From NCBI GenBank assembly GCA_018266775.1, contig JAFDZS010000001.1, positions 248,001-312,000 of the forward strand: a stretch of 64,000 bases of DNA, read 5' to 3'. Every line of letters begins with the position of its first letter. The stretch's first letter is position 1. A program made the position numbers and the translations under genes. Below are positions 26,401-33,526 of the stretch, piece after piece. Source of the DNA: Bacteroidota bacterium (GTDB lineage: Bacteria > Bacteroidota > Bacteroidia > Chitinophagales > Chitinophagaceae). The notes below the pieces were generated by a model. The model made no database searches and was not told the origin of the DNA. It was given only the letters and a program-made list of their open reading frames with translations.

Positions 26401-26602
26401 GTTTGGCGCCCGCAACGAGATTTTAAGCAAAAACAAAATTCCCGGTGCGCAGGAAATGAACCAGGTGCAGATTGCAGAAAAACTGGTGCAACAGGTAGTG
26501 GAAAAAACCAACAGTTTTTTCAATAACCAATGGGCCGCTTATGAAAAGTTGGCAACCGGTAATCCTGTACCATTATTTAAACCCTATCAGATTATCGAAT
26601 AA
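23444..26602 (+). CDS. Secreted BNR/sortilin-type beta-propeller protein
   Basis: A 1052-residue exported protein (signal about 1-21, ending PVAAQ; ATGs at 23444 and 23447 are equivalent). The first ~750 residues hold many Asp-box/BNR repeats of the form S-x-D-x-G-x-x-W, for example SLDGGKNWK, TDGGNTWN, SDDGGFTWE, TKDGGKTWTNF, as in VPS10/xyloglucanase-like propellers. The remainder has a beta domain and a helical stretch (~870-950). Related proteins are often annotated glycosyl hydrolase, but no catalytic acid can be assigned here, so a binding or scaffolding role is equally possible. It stands alone and ends at a clear terminator. Confidence 0.8.
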   Translation: MMKSIPLAGILLLTAGIPVAAQKITTDQFKNLKVRSIGPAGMSGRITAIDALYTNPNIVYLGTASGGVWKTENGGAKWVPIFDEQPLLNIGSVAIQQSNPSVLWVGTGEGNPRNSVSLGGGIYKSLDGGKNWKLMGLEKTKNIHRIIIDPTEPNTVYVAAIGNPYAEHPERGVYKTTDGGNTWNLILHTNDTTGCADLVMDPSNPNKLLAAMWQHRRTPYSFTSGGPGSGLYITYDGGKNWKKLGKAEGLPDGNYGRIGLTICNSEPRRIYALVEAGKNGLYKSDDGGFTWELVNSNSNDVTNRAFYFQDIRVDPKNENRLYNINQTISMSEDGGKSFKTVIPYGGIHPDHHAFWINPNDPNYIIDGNDGGMGMSRDRGRNWTFSELIPVGQFYHINTDNRLPYNVMGGMQDNGSWRGPAYTWINGPIRNYQWTNIGGGDGFDAAADPDNNDWVYAMSQEGELHKVNVATGEDMGIKPPAPDVNTYLRFNWNAAFAQDPFDAKTIYFGSQFVHKSNDRGLSWEIISPDLSTNNKQQQNQENNGGLSVDITGAENYNTILCIEPSAKDRNVIWAGTDDGNVQLTKDGGKTWTNFRGKIPGMPVGAWIPQIRASRYNTGEAFVVCNDYRRGDFKPYIFRTKNFGLTWERMLDENKVKGYALCMIQDPVEPNLIFAGTESGLWISFDNGTSFQQWKNGYPSVSTYDMAIQEREADLCIATFGRAIYILDDIRPLRKAAANNGKLFSKPLTVFETPAAYQPNYKSVSGYEWSTWGLYEGQNRNRGAVISYFAKMPNATDSLKKNKIDSVTIKIYSETGELVRTMKQKADTNFNRIYWGFETKGIRQPGSTKPKTDLPEPVNFGLEAYPGMYKIVLSSGANADSTMLEVKADPNVPNDKQVYDAKKELLQRLDKSVARLTQVTDRLTDAEEALNKMDAQLKNVEGKNSDTLSKAGKIMADSIKSIRNFIFGKKQEKQGYGSPYQLTVNSKLFGARNEILSKNKIPGAQEMNQVQIAEKLVQQVVEKTNSFFNNQWAAYEKLATGNPVPLFKPYQIIE

Positions 26603-26621
26603 AATATGTGGTAATCATACA

Positions 26622-26656
26622 AAACCTGCCGGAACTGAGTTTCAGCAGGTTTTTTG
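26622..26656 (+). terminator. Terminator of the BNR-repeat gene
   Basis: AAACCTGC and GCAGGTTT arms with an inner AAC-TGA-GTT stem, followed by TTTTTTG. Confidence 0.8.
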
Positions 26657-26684
26657 TTTTAGCCATCATTAAAATCTAATTTTG
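26654..26684 (+). promoter_or_regulatory. Promoter of the aminotransferase gene
   Basis: TTG at 26654-26656 as -33 element, 20-base spacer, then TAATTTTG (26677-26684), an exact -7 match. This is the most complete promoter in the window. The leader is about 14 bases, to ATG 26705. Confidence 0.6.
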
Positions 26685-26704
26685 CGGTCTATTAAAGTAC
26701 AAAC

Positions 26705-27973
26705 ATGGGTTCTATTAAACTTAGCCGGCTTGCTGAAGCATTGATAGGTTCAGAAATCGTTAGTCTTGGCGCTGAAATCAAAGAAAAAATCAAACAGGGA
26801 AACAAGATCTACAATTATACCATCGGGGATTTTGATGCAGCAGTATTTCCCATACCGCAGCAACTGGAAGAGGAGATCATACGGGCATATAAAAATCATA
26901 ATACCACATACCCGCCTGCAGATGGTATACTTGAGTTAAGGCAGGCCGTTGCACAGTTCATTCAGCAAAGGGAAGGGTTAACATACCAAACCAACGAGAT
27001 ATTGATTGCCGCCGGTGGCCGCCCGTTAATTTATGCCGCTTACCGTGCCATTGTGGATAAAGGCGATAAAGTCATTTATCCTGTACCCAGCTGGAATAAC
27101 AACCATTATGTACATTTTAACGAAGGGGAGCATGTACTCATCAAAAGCAGCATCGAAAATCATTTTTTGCCAACCGCAGCACAAATTGCACCACACATTA
27201 AGGGAGCAACATTGCTGGCACTGTGTTCTCCATTAAACCCAACCGGAACAACTTTTACTAAAGAAGAACTGCAAAATATCTGCGACCTGGTTATTGCAGA
27301 AAATAAGCAAAGAAAAGAAGGGGAGAAAAAATTATACCTGCTGTACGACCAGATTTACTGGACACTTACTTACGGCGACACTATTCACTATAACCCGGTT
27401 TCATTAAACCCTGAAATGCGTGCGTATACCATTTTTATTGATGGCATCAGTAAGGCCTTTGCCGCAACCGGTGTAAGGGTGGGCTGGAGTATGGGACCGG
27501 CCGAAGTAATGAATAAGATGAAAGCCATCAACAGCCATGTTGGTGCGTGGGCGCCAATGGCCGAACAAAAGGCTGTTGCTAATTATTTATTGCATACACA
27601 ACAGATAGACCGTTATTTTACCGTATTTAAAGCTGCTGTGGAAGAACGCTTATACCGCATTTATGAAGGCTTTATTGGTTTGAAAAACGCTGGTTTTACC
27701 ATTGATGCAGTAGCACCGCAGGCCGCCATTTATTTAACTGTACAAATCAACCTGGTGGGCAAACGCACAGCAGAAGGGAAAGTTTTAGAAAACCAGGGTG
27801 CAGTAACGGCTTATATTTTAAATGAAGCTAAAATTGCCATTGTTCCGTTTTATGCATTTGGTGCAGACAGAAACAGCAACTGGTACCGCCTGAGTGTGGG
27901 TACCTGCAAAACAGAAGAAATTGATGAAATGCTGGAAAATTTAAAAAATGCGCTGGTTAAATTGAAAGACTGA
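26705..27973 (+). CDS. Class I/II pyridoxal-phosphate aminotransferase
   Basis: A 422-residue fold-type I aminotransferase. The PLP lysine is in DGISKAFAATGVRVGW, and the substrate/PLP motifs SPLNPTGTTF and LLYDQIYW are present. NYTIGDFDAAVFPIP at the N-terminus resembles aspartate aminotransferase-like proteins of Bacteroidota. The amino-acid substrate is not determinable; aspartate or an aromatic or branched donor is possible. It has its own promoter and no obvious operon partner; the next two small genes face it convergently with 1 base between stops. Confidence 0.83.
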   Translation: MGSIKLSRLAEALIGSEIVSLGAEIKEKIKQGNKIYNYTIGDFDAAVFPIPQQLEEEIIRAYKNHNTTYPPADGILELRQAVAQFIQQREGLTYQTNEILIAAGGRPLIYAAYRAIVDKGDKVIYPVPSWNNNHYVHFNEGEHVLIKSSIENHFLPTAAQIAPHIKGATLLALCSPLNPTGTTFTKEELQNICDLVIAENKQRKEGEKKLYLLYDQIYWTLTYGDTIHYNPVSLNPEMRAYTIFIDGISKAFAATGVRVGWSMGPAEVMNKMKAINSHVGAWAPMAEQKAVANYLLHTQQIDRYFTVFKAAVEERLYRIYEGFIGLKNAGFTIDAVAPQAAIYLTVQINLVGKRTAEGKVLENQGAVTAYILNEAKIAIVPFYAFGADRNSNWYRLSVGTCKTEEIDEMLENLKNALVKLKD

Positions 27974-27974
27974 T

Positions 27975-28223
27975 TTAGTTTCTGCAATTTAAAAATACAA
28001 AAGGCTTCAGCTCTCTCTGGCGGAGAAGATCACGCAACGGCATTTGTTCATACAAAATCTTGTGCTTGTTCAGGTCAATAGCTTCATGTGCTGTTGCAAC
28101 ATTACTGAGGTTTTCAACCGTGTACAGTAAACCGTGAAGTTGTTCTACTTCATGTTCTATTGCCTGGGGAGTCATTAACTCCTGGTTGAACAATACAAGT
28201 AAGTCCCTGTTCGAGTTGTTCAT
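27975..28223 (-). CDS. Small conserved-looking protein of unknown function
   Basis: An 82-residue soluble protein I cannot place. It is leucine- and glutamate-rich and probably all helical (TPQAIEHEVEQLHGLLYTV, RDLLRQRELKPFVFL). The ATG at 28223 lies 50 bases after the stop of the small lipoprotein gene on the same strand, so the two may share a transcript. The overlapping 76-codon frame at 28150-28380 has no protein-like character and is rejected. That this one is real is supported only by its clean start and helical pattern. Confidence 0.5.
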   Translation of the reverse strand: MNNSNRDLLVLFNQELMTPQAIEHEVEQLHGLLYTVENLSNVATAHEAIDLNKHKILYEQMPLRDLLRQRELKPFVFLNCRN

Positions 28224-28273
28224 AAGTTAATTGGTGGGGGTTGGGATTTACAATAACTATCGTCGTTGGCCTG

Positions 28274-28420
28274 TTAATATCCGATAAATCCTGATTTACT
28301 CGGACAACCGCATTGCTTTTTTCCCGGAGATCCATAACCACTCCTTGAAGAAGAACATCCTGCAGTAAAAAGACCAACAAGCAACGTCAATAGAATTGTG
28401 ATTTTAAATAGTTTTTTCAT
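28274..28420 (-). CDS. Very small lipoprotein with CGCP motif
   Basis: A 48-codon gene found by reading the minus strand. The product begins MKKLFKITILLTLLVGLFTAGC, a lipoprotein signal with C22 as the lipidated residue. The mature part is only 27 residues: Ser/Gly-rich, ending KKQCGCPSKSGFIGY. Lys-rich n-region, hydrophobic core and lipobox make chance unlikely. The Cys-Gly-Cys-Pro tail suggests metal or thiol chemistry, but no function is known to me. It is followed by the 82-residue helical gene. Confidence 0.6.
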   Translation of the reverse strand: MKKLFKITILLTLLVGLFTAGCSSSRSGYGSPGKKQCGCPSKSGFIGY

Positions 28421-28475
28421 CAGCTTAGATTACTAAAGTTAAACTATTTTCACAATAATTTATTGTTTTCTTAAA

Positions 28476-29615
28476 GTGCCTCACCAAAAAATTAACATAT
28501 ATCAAAGATCCACAAGGGTGTTAGTGGCACCGTTAGACTGGGGCCTTGGCCATGCCACCCGTTGTATTCCAATAATTTATGGGCTTATTGCTGCCGGTTT
28601 TGAGGTTATTATTGCTGCAGATGGAGCCACAAAAATTTTACTGAAATCTGAGTTTTCTCATGTGGATTTTACGGTCGTTAAAGGCTATGAAATGCAGTAC
28701 AGTCGCCATGTTTGGGGCTTCAAACTGTCTCTTTTAGCGCAAATGCCAAAAGTATGGCGCCGCATCCGGATGGAACAGCGCTGGCTCGGAAAAATAATTA
28801 CAGAAAAAAAAATTGACCTTGTCATCAGCGATAACCGTTTGGGGTTGTATCATCCATCGGTTCCCTGTATTTACATTACCCATCAATTACACATAGAAAC
28901 GGGCAACCGTTTTACTGCATGGCTGGCCCAAAAAATGCATTACCACTTTATCAACCGGTTTACGCAATGCTGGGTGCCGGATGTGCAGCAGACGCCTTTT
29001 CTTGCCGGTATATTATCACATCCTCACCGTTTACCCCGTACGCCTGTACGTTATATAGGGCCCATATCAAGATTTGAGCCTTTACAAACTTCCACACAGC
29101 ATAACCTGCTTGTCTTACTTTCGGGCCCGGAACCACAACGCAGCATTTTTGAACAAATAATATTGCAGCAACTTATTGAATACAGCGGCACCGTTTTATT
29201 GGTAAGGGGTTTACCGGGCAATACAGAACAGTTGCGGGCAGGCAGTAATGTTACTATAAAAGCACATCTGGATGCAAAGGCCTTGAGCCAAGCTGTTCAG
29301 CAATCGGCAATGGTGGTTTGCCGTAGCGGTTACACCACTATTATGGACCTGGTGAAACTAAAGCAAAAGGCCATACTTGTTCCTACACCAGGGCAAACCG
29401 AACAGGAATACCTTGCAGATTATTTACAGCAGCAGGGAATATTTTACAGCACTGCGCAAAAAAATTTTTCTTTACAAAAAGCATTAAGGGAAGCAGAAGG
29501 ATTTCAGTATAAAACTATTTCCGTTCAGGAATCATTGCCAGAAACCATCGCGTCTCTCCATACTTTATTGCTCGGACAGGAAGTTAATACCCCAGGTAGC
29601 GGTACCCGCGGATGA
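28476..29615 (+). CDS. MurG-like glycosyltransferase (GT-B fold)
   Basis: A 379-residue protein. VLVAPLDWGLGHATRCIPII near the N-terminus is the glycine-rich acceptor loop of GT28/MurG-like enzymes, and the C-terminal half holds VCRSGYTTIMDLVKLKQKAI and VPTPGQTEQEYLADYLQQQG, the nucleotide-sugar binding region. Known relatives transfer hexose or GlcNAc to lipid carriers or diacylglycerol; the donor and acceptor here are unknown. The start is GTG 28476; no in-frame ATG precedes the conserved region. Its 3' end overlaps the convergent GT2 gene by 32 bases. Confidence 0.8.
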   Translation: MPHQKINIYQRSTRVLVAPLDWGLGHATRCIPIIYGLIAAGFEVIIAADGATKILLKSEFSHVDFTVVKGYEMQYSRHVWGFKLSLLAQMPKVWRRIRMEQRWLGKIITEKKIDLVISDNRLGLYHPSVPCIYITHQLHIETGNRFTAWLAQKMHYHFINRFTQCWVPDVQQTPFLAGILSHPHRLPRTPVRYIGPISRFEPLQTSTQHNLLVLLSGPEPQRSIFEQIILQQLIEYSGTVLLVRGLPGNTEQLRAGSNVTIKAHLDAKALSQAVQQSAMVVCRSGYTTIMDLVKLKQKAILVPTPGQTEQEYLADYLQQQGIFYSTAQKNFSLQKALREAEGFQYKTISVQESLPETIASLHTLLLGQEVNTPGSGTRG

Positions 29616-31527
29616 TCTTTTTAAAATCGGTGGTGGCAGAATAATACGTAGCATACCATTCGTCTGACAGTTGCAGGCTTTCTTGGGGCAGATCATTAAT
29701 GGCAGCCGGTAAAGTGGTGGAAGTTAATATCCCCTTCCTGATGCGGGGAAGCCCGGTTGATGCGGGTGCATACCCCACCCATGACCTTTGCAGGAACAGC
29801 ACCTTAAAAATATTCTGAACAAACCCAAAAGGCTTACGCTGCAGCACAATGTGCACCGGCAATGTAACCAGGAAGAGCAGGGCCAGGCTAACATCCAGCA
29901 GGTTTTTGTTACGGCGGTTTACAGGTTTGGCAATAGTGTATTTGCTGGTACCGGCAAGGTATTCACCGCTTAAATCTTTACTGTCACTCCCCACAATACT
30001 GCTGGTGCCCGATGCATGAAATTTATTTTTTACGTTTACACGTACCTGTTGAATGGCTGCAATGATCTCTTTAAAACTTAACAGGTCTTCACAATAAATA
30101 ATTTCTTTTACCGGGTACATGGTTACCAGGTGCTGCAACTGGTGAATGCTACCCAGGGCTTTACTGCTGCTGGTGAGGCTGTTATTAACACGGCCCAGCA
30201 CTTTTTCCGGCATACCTGCTTTCTCCAGTAATGCTGTAACTGCTGTAAAATCTTTTTCACCCGCAACAACAATCGTTTCGCGGTAACCGTCTTCATTTTC
30301 TGTTCTGGATAATATTCCCATGCGCATCAGCAGCCTGCGCAGAATCGTCATCAGCACAAACGCCATTACAATACCAAACACCAGTATCCCTCTCGAAAAA
30401 CGGATGGATTCCGGCAGCAGCGCATAACCGCTCAGCAATACCAATGCAGCACTGAAAGTGGAGCGGTTGAGTTGCGACTGGCGGTAACCTTTGTCATATA
30501 AGCCCGAATAATACGATGCTATCAAAAAAATAACAGTAAATACAGGAAAGGCAATACTGAGCATATTGGGTGAATAATTCACTTCTTTCCTGATGTAAGT
30601 GCTCCACAAAAATTTAATGCACCAGAAGCTGGTGAAAATGATTGCCGCATCTATCAGTGCAAGGCCTATTTTTTGAATAAACTTGCCTATAACGGCAACG
30701 ATAGCACGTAAAAAAATGCCTGTTTGTATAAGAAAGATGAAAAGCCCGGCTTTTCCGCCACTGTAATGCTTCTTTACAAAAGTATTCATGGCTTTGTAAA
30801 ACAGGCGCACATAATTCAGCGTGCCTTTTTTAGTGCTTTCTCCTTTAAAATGAATGATGGTGCTGCCGGCAAAATACCAGTTGGTATAACCGGCTTTTTG
30901 AATGCGGTAACTCAGGTCCACATCTTCACCATACATAAAAAAAGTTTCGTCAAAACCACCGGTTTGATCCAGGATGGTTTTGGGTATCATCATAAATGCA
31001 CCGGCCAGCACATCCACTTCATGATTTTCTGCATCGCTTAAATGGCCCAGGTGGTAACGGGCAAAAATTTTGGATTGTGGAAATAACCGGGCAAGCCCGG
31101 TAAGTTTAAACAATGAGGTAAACGGAGAAGGAAAGGCCCTCTTGCTTTCTTTTAAAAATTTTCCTGAACCATCAATCATTCGTATGCCCAGCGCCGCTTT
31201 ATTGTTTTGCTGTTGCAGAAATGACAGGCAACTTTCAAATGCATCTTCCGGTATAATGGTATCGGGGTTAAGAAATAAAATATATTCACCGGAGGCTTTA
31301 GCCAGTGCCTGGTTATTGGCTTTGGCAAAACCGGCATTACAGTCGTTCCATATAAACTGTACCGATGGAAACCTGCAGGAAAGAAAAGCTTTACTGTCAT
31401 CAGTGGAATTATTGTCCACCACCCATATTTCCGATTGCAGGTTTTTACACGCCTTCATTACTGAACACAGGCATTGTTCCAGGAAATATTTTACGTTGTA
31501 GTTTACTATGATGATGGACAGTTGCAA
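29584..31527 (-). CDS. GT2 glycosyltransferase fused to a degenerate WcaJ-like membrane module
   Basis: A 647-residue protein. Residues 1-~240 are a family 2 glycosyltransferase: SIIIVNYNVKYFLEQCL at the start, WVVDNNSTDDS, the DxD-like LFLNPDT, and FDETFFMYGEDVDLSYR. These resemble rhamnosyl- and other O-antigen transferases. Then come ~5 membrane helices (about 250-390), a Rossmann-like domain (RETIVVAGEKDF), and a remnant of a polyprenyl-phosphate sugar transferase (NKNLLDVSLALLFLVTLPV ... RSWVGYAP). That remnant lacks the central catalytic Lys/Asp/Glu segment, so it is probably inactive. It likely works in envelope polysaccharide assembly. Confidence 0.8.
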   Translation of the reverse strand: MQLSIIIVNYNVKYFLEQCLCSVMKACKNLQSEIWVVDNNSTDDSKAFLSCRFPSVQFIWNDCNAGFAKANNQALAKASGEYILFLNPDTIIPEDAFESCLSFLQQQNNKAALGIRMIDGSGKFLKESKRAFPSPFTSLFKLTGLARLFPQSKIFARYHLGHLSDAENHEVDVLAGAFMMIPKTILDQTGGFDETFFMYGEDVDLSYRIQKAGYTNWYFAGSTIIHFKGESTKKGTLNYVRLFYKAMNTFVKKHYSGGKAGLFIFLIQTGIFLRAIVAVIGKFIQKIGLALIDAAIIFTSFWCIKFLWSTYIRKEVNYSPNMLSIAFPVFTVIFLIASYYSGLYDKGYRQSQLNRSTFSAALVLLSGYALLPESIRFSRGILVFGIVMAFVLMTILRRLLMRMGILSRTENEDGYRETIVVAGEKDFTAVTALLEKAGMPEKVLGRVNNSLTSSSKALGSIHQLQHLVTMYPVKEIIYCEDLLSFKEIIAAIQQVRVNVKNKFHASGTSSIVGSDSKDLSGEYLAGTSKYTIAKPVNRRNKNLLDVSLALLFLVTLPVHIVLQRKPFGFVQNIFKVLFLQRSWVGYAPASTGLPRIRKGILTSTTLPAAINDLPQESLQLSDEWYATYYSATTDFKKIIRGYRYLGY

Positions 31528-31667
31528 AAGTTGTTTTAGTAATATGCAGGCTGCGAAATACGATTTTTTATTTCATTCTTCCAAAATACCAATATAAATA
31601 CAGGAAGATACAGTTTCACTCCCCGTTTTAGCAGCAAATCTAAAATCATAAATCCGAAATCGAACTT

Positions 31668-31675
31668 TATCTTTG
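31668..31675 (+). promoter_or_regulatory. suhB promoter, -7 box
   Basis: TATCTTTG is an exact TAnnTTTG match. The ATG begins 5 bases after it (TTTGCACCATG), so the mRNA should be leaderless or nearly so. Confidence 0.6.
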
Positions 31676-31679
31676 CACC

Positions 31680-32459
31680 ATGATAAAAACTATTTTACTG
31701 GATGCTGTAGCGGCAGGTGGAAAAGAGTTGCAGCGGTTTTTTAACGGCCAGTTCAAGATTACCAACAAAGAAGGCATCAATAATCCTGTTACCGAAGCGG
31801 ATCACGCCTCTGAAAAAGCGATCATCGATATTATTCAATCTCATTTCCCTGATCATTTTATTTTAAGCGAAGAAACCGGTGAGATTGTTACCAACAGCGA
31901 GTATAAATGGATCATTGACCCCATCGATGGTACCATCAACTTTGCCAACGGCATACCCATTTGCTGTGTAAGTATTGGCGTGGAAAAGAATGGGCAAATG
32001 ATTTTGGGTGCTGTATACAACCCTAACCTGAATGAATTATTTGTGGCAGAAAAAGGAAAAGGCGCCACACTCAATGATAAACCCATTCATGTAGGCAATA
32101 AAACCAAAGTGATTGAAAGCTGCCTGGTTACCGGTTTTCCCTATACTTATCTTGATGAACCAAACGGGCCATTGCAGGTATTTGAAAAATTGATCCGTAA
32201 AGGTGTGCCCGTACGCCGTCTCGGCAGTGCCGCTATTGATTTGTGCTGGGTGGCCGCCGGCCGCTTTGATGGTTTTTACGAACATAAACTGGCGGCGTGG
32301 GACAGTGCTGCTGGTTTTTTAATGGTGCAGGAAGCAGGTGGCCGCGTTACTGATTTTAAGGGCAATCCTTATTCTCCTTACCAACCACATTTGTTAGCAA
32401 CGAATGGTTTAATCCATGATGAACTGCTGGATATCATCAGCAACGGAAAATCTTTATAA
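31680..32459 (+). CDS. suhB: Inositol monophosphatase family protein
   Basis: A 259-residue Mg-dependent phosphatase. Metal-binding motifs are all present: SEETG (63-67), DPIDGTINF (80-88) and LAAWDSAAGFLMVQEAGG near the C-terminus. Such proteins dephosphorylate myo-inositol-1-phosphate; relatives act on PAP or fructose-1,6-bisphosphate, and the sequence alone does not settle which. It shares direction with thiL, but a terminator-like hairpin separates them. Confidence 0.88.
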   Translation: MIKTILLDAVAAGGKELQRFFNGQFKITNKEGINNPVTEADHASEKAIIDIIQSHFPDHFILSEETGEIVTNSEYKWIIDPIDGTINFANGIPICCVSIGVEKNGQMILGAVYNPNLNELFVAEKGKGATLNDKPIHVGNKTKVIESCLVTGFPYTYLDEPNGPLQVFEKLIRKGVPVRRLGSAAIDLCWVAAGRFDGFYEHKLAAWDSAAGFLMVQEAGGRVTDFKGNPYSPYQPHLLATNGLIHDELLDIISNGKSL

Positions 32460-32468
32460 TTGTCATTG

Positions 32469-32497
32469 CTGCTTCTGCGAAGCAGAAAATTTTTTTT
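32469..32497 (+). terminator. Hairpin with T-run abutting the thiL start
   Basis: CTGCTTC-TGC-GAAGCAG, AAAA, then eight T ending directly at the thiL ATG (32498). It has the form of a rho-independent terminator for suhB and may limit thiL to read-through or its own promoter. Confidence 0.6.
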
Positions 32498-33526
32498 ATG
32501 GAAGAAAGAACAGAGATCGCATCACTGGGCGAATTTGGGCTTATTGATCATCTTACCCGGAATAATGAAACCAAAAATGCTTCCACCATTTTAAGTGTGG
32601 GAGATGATGGTGCTGTTATTGATCACTTTGGCAGGCAAACGGTTGTAAGCACCGACCTGTTACTGGAAGGTATACACTTCGATTTAAGTTACACTCCATT
32701 AAAACATTTGGGTTATAAAAGTGTGGTGGTAAACCTGAGTGATATTTATGCCATGAATGCAGTGCCCACACAAATCCTGTTAAGTATCGGCATCAGCAAT
32801 AAATTCAGCGTGGAAGCGCTGGATGAATTTTATGAAGGCGTTTATACCGCATGTAAACAATATGATGTGGACCTGGTAGGTGGCGATACCACAACCAGCC
32901 AGCGTGGTTTCATTATCAGCGTTACCGCAATTGGTGAAGTGGCTCCGGATAAATATGTTACCCGCAGTGGTGCTAAAGAAAATGATTTGATTTGCGTGAG
33001 CGGCGATTTAGGTGCAGCATTTTTGGGTTTGACATTACTGGAAAGGGAAAAGATGATTTTTGAAAGCACCGGTGCACAGCCCGACCTGGAGAACCAGGCA
33101 TATATTGTGGGCCGCTTATTAAAACCTGAAGCAAGAAAAGATGTGGTGGAATATTTTGCTGCCCAAAATGTGTTGCCCACCAGCATGATGGACATCAGCG
33201 ATGGACTCAGCAGCGAGCTGCTGCACATTTGCAAACAAAGTAATGTGGGTTGTGTACTATATGAAGATAAAATTCCGTTTAGTGAGGATATGAAAGAGTT
33301 TGCCTACAAACTGGAATTGGATCCCACGGCCTGTGCCCTCAGCGGTGGTGAAGATTATGAGTTGTTGTTTACCGTCAGCCAGGCAGATTATGAAAAGATC
33401 AACCAGAACAACGGGTTCAGCATTATTGGCTATATTACAGCACCATCTGAAGGACAACATATCATTACCCGTGGCGGCAGCAGGCACCAACTGGTGGCAC
33501 AGGGGTGGAACCATTTGAAAAAATGA
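32498..33526 (+). CDS. thiL: Thiamine-monophosphate kinase
   Basis: A 342-residue enzyme phosphorylating thiamine monophosphate to the active diphosphate. Signatures are GDDGAV (35-40), STDLLLEGIHF (51-61), NLSDIYAMNA (79-88), VGGDTT (~127-132) and DISDGLSSELLHI, all typical of the PurM/ThiL fold. No TPP riboswitch is visible upstream. The last codons overlap the next gene as ATGA (33523-33526), so thiL and the S41 peptidase are translationally coupled, with no obvious functional link. Confidence 0.92.
   Translation: MEERTEIASLGEFGLIDHLTRNNETKNASTILSVGDDGAVIDHFGRQTVVSTDLLLEGIHFDLSYTPLKHLGYKSVVVNLSDIYAMNAVPTQILLSIGISNKFSVEALDEFYEGVYTACKQYDVDLVGGDTTTSQRGFIISVTAIGEVAPDKYVTRSGAKENDLICVSGDLGAAFLGLTLLEREKMIFESTGAQPDLENQAYIVGRLLKPEARKDVVEYFAAQNVLPTSMMDISDGLSSELLHICKQSNVGCVLYEDKIPFSEDMKEFAYKLELDPTACALSGGEDYELLFTVSQADYEKINQNNGFSIIGYITAPSEGQHIITRGGSRHQLVAQGWNHLKK

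Noticed and set aside
28150-28380. 76-codon minus-strand frame overlapping two small genes
   Set aside because: It overlaps the 48-codon lipoprotein in another frame, has no signal or fold pattern, and the lipoprotein reading is far more convincing.
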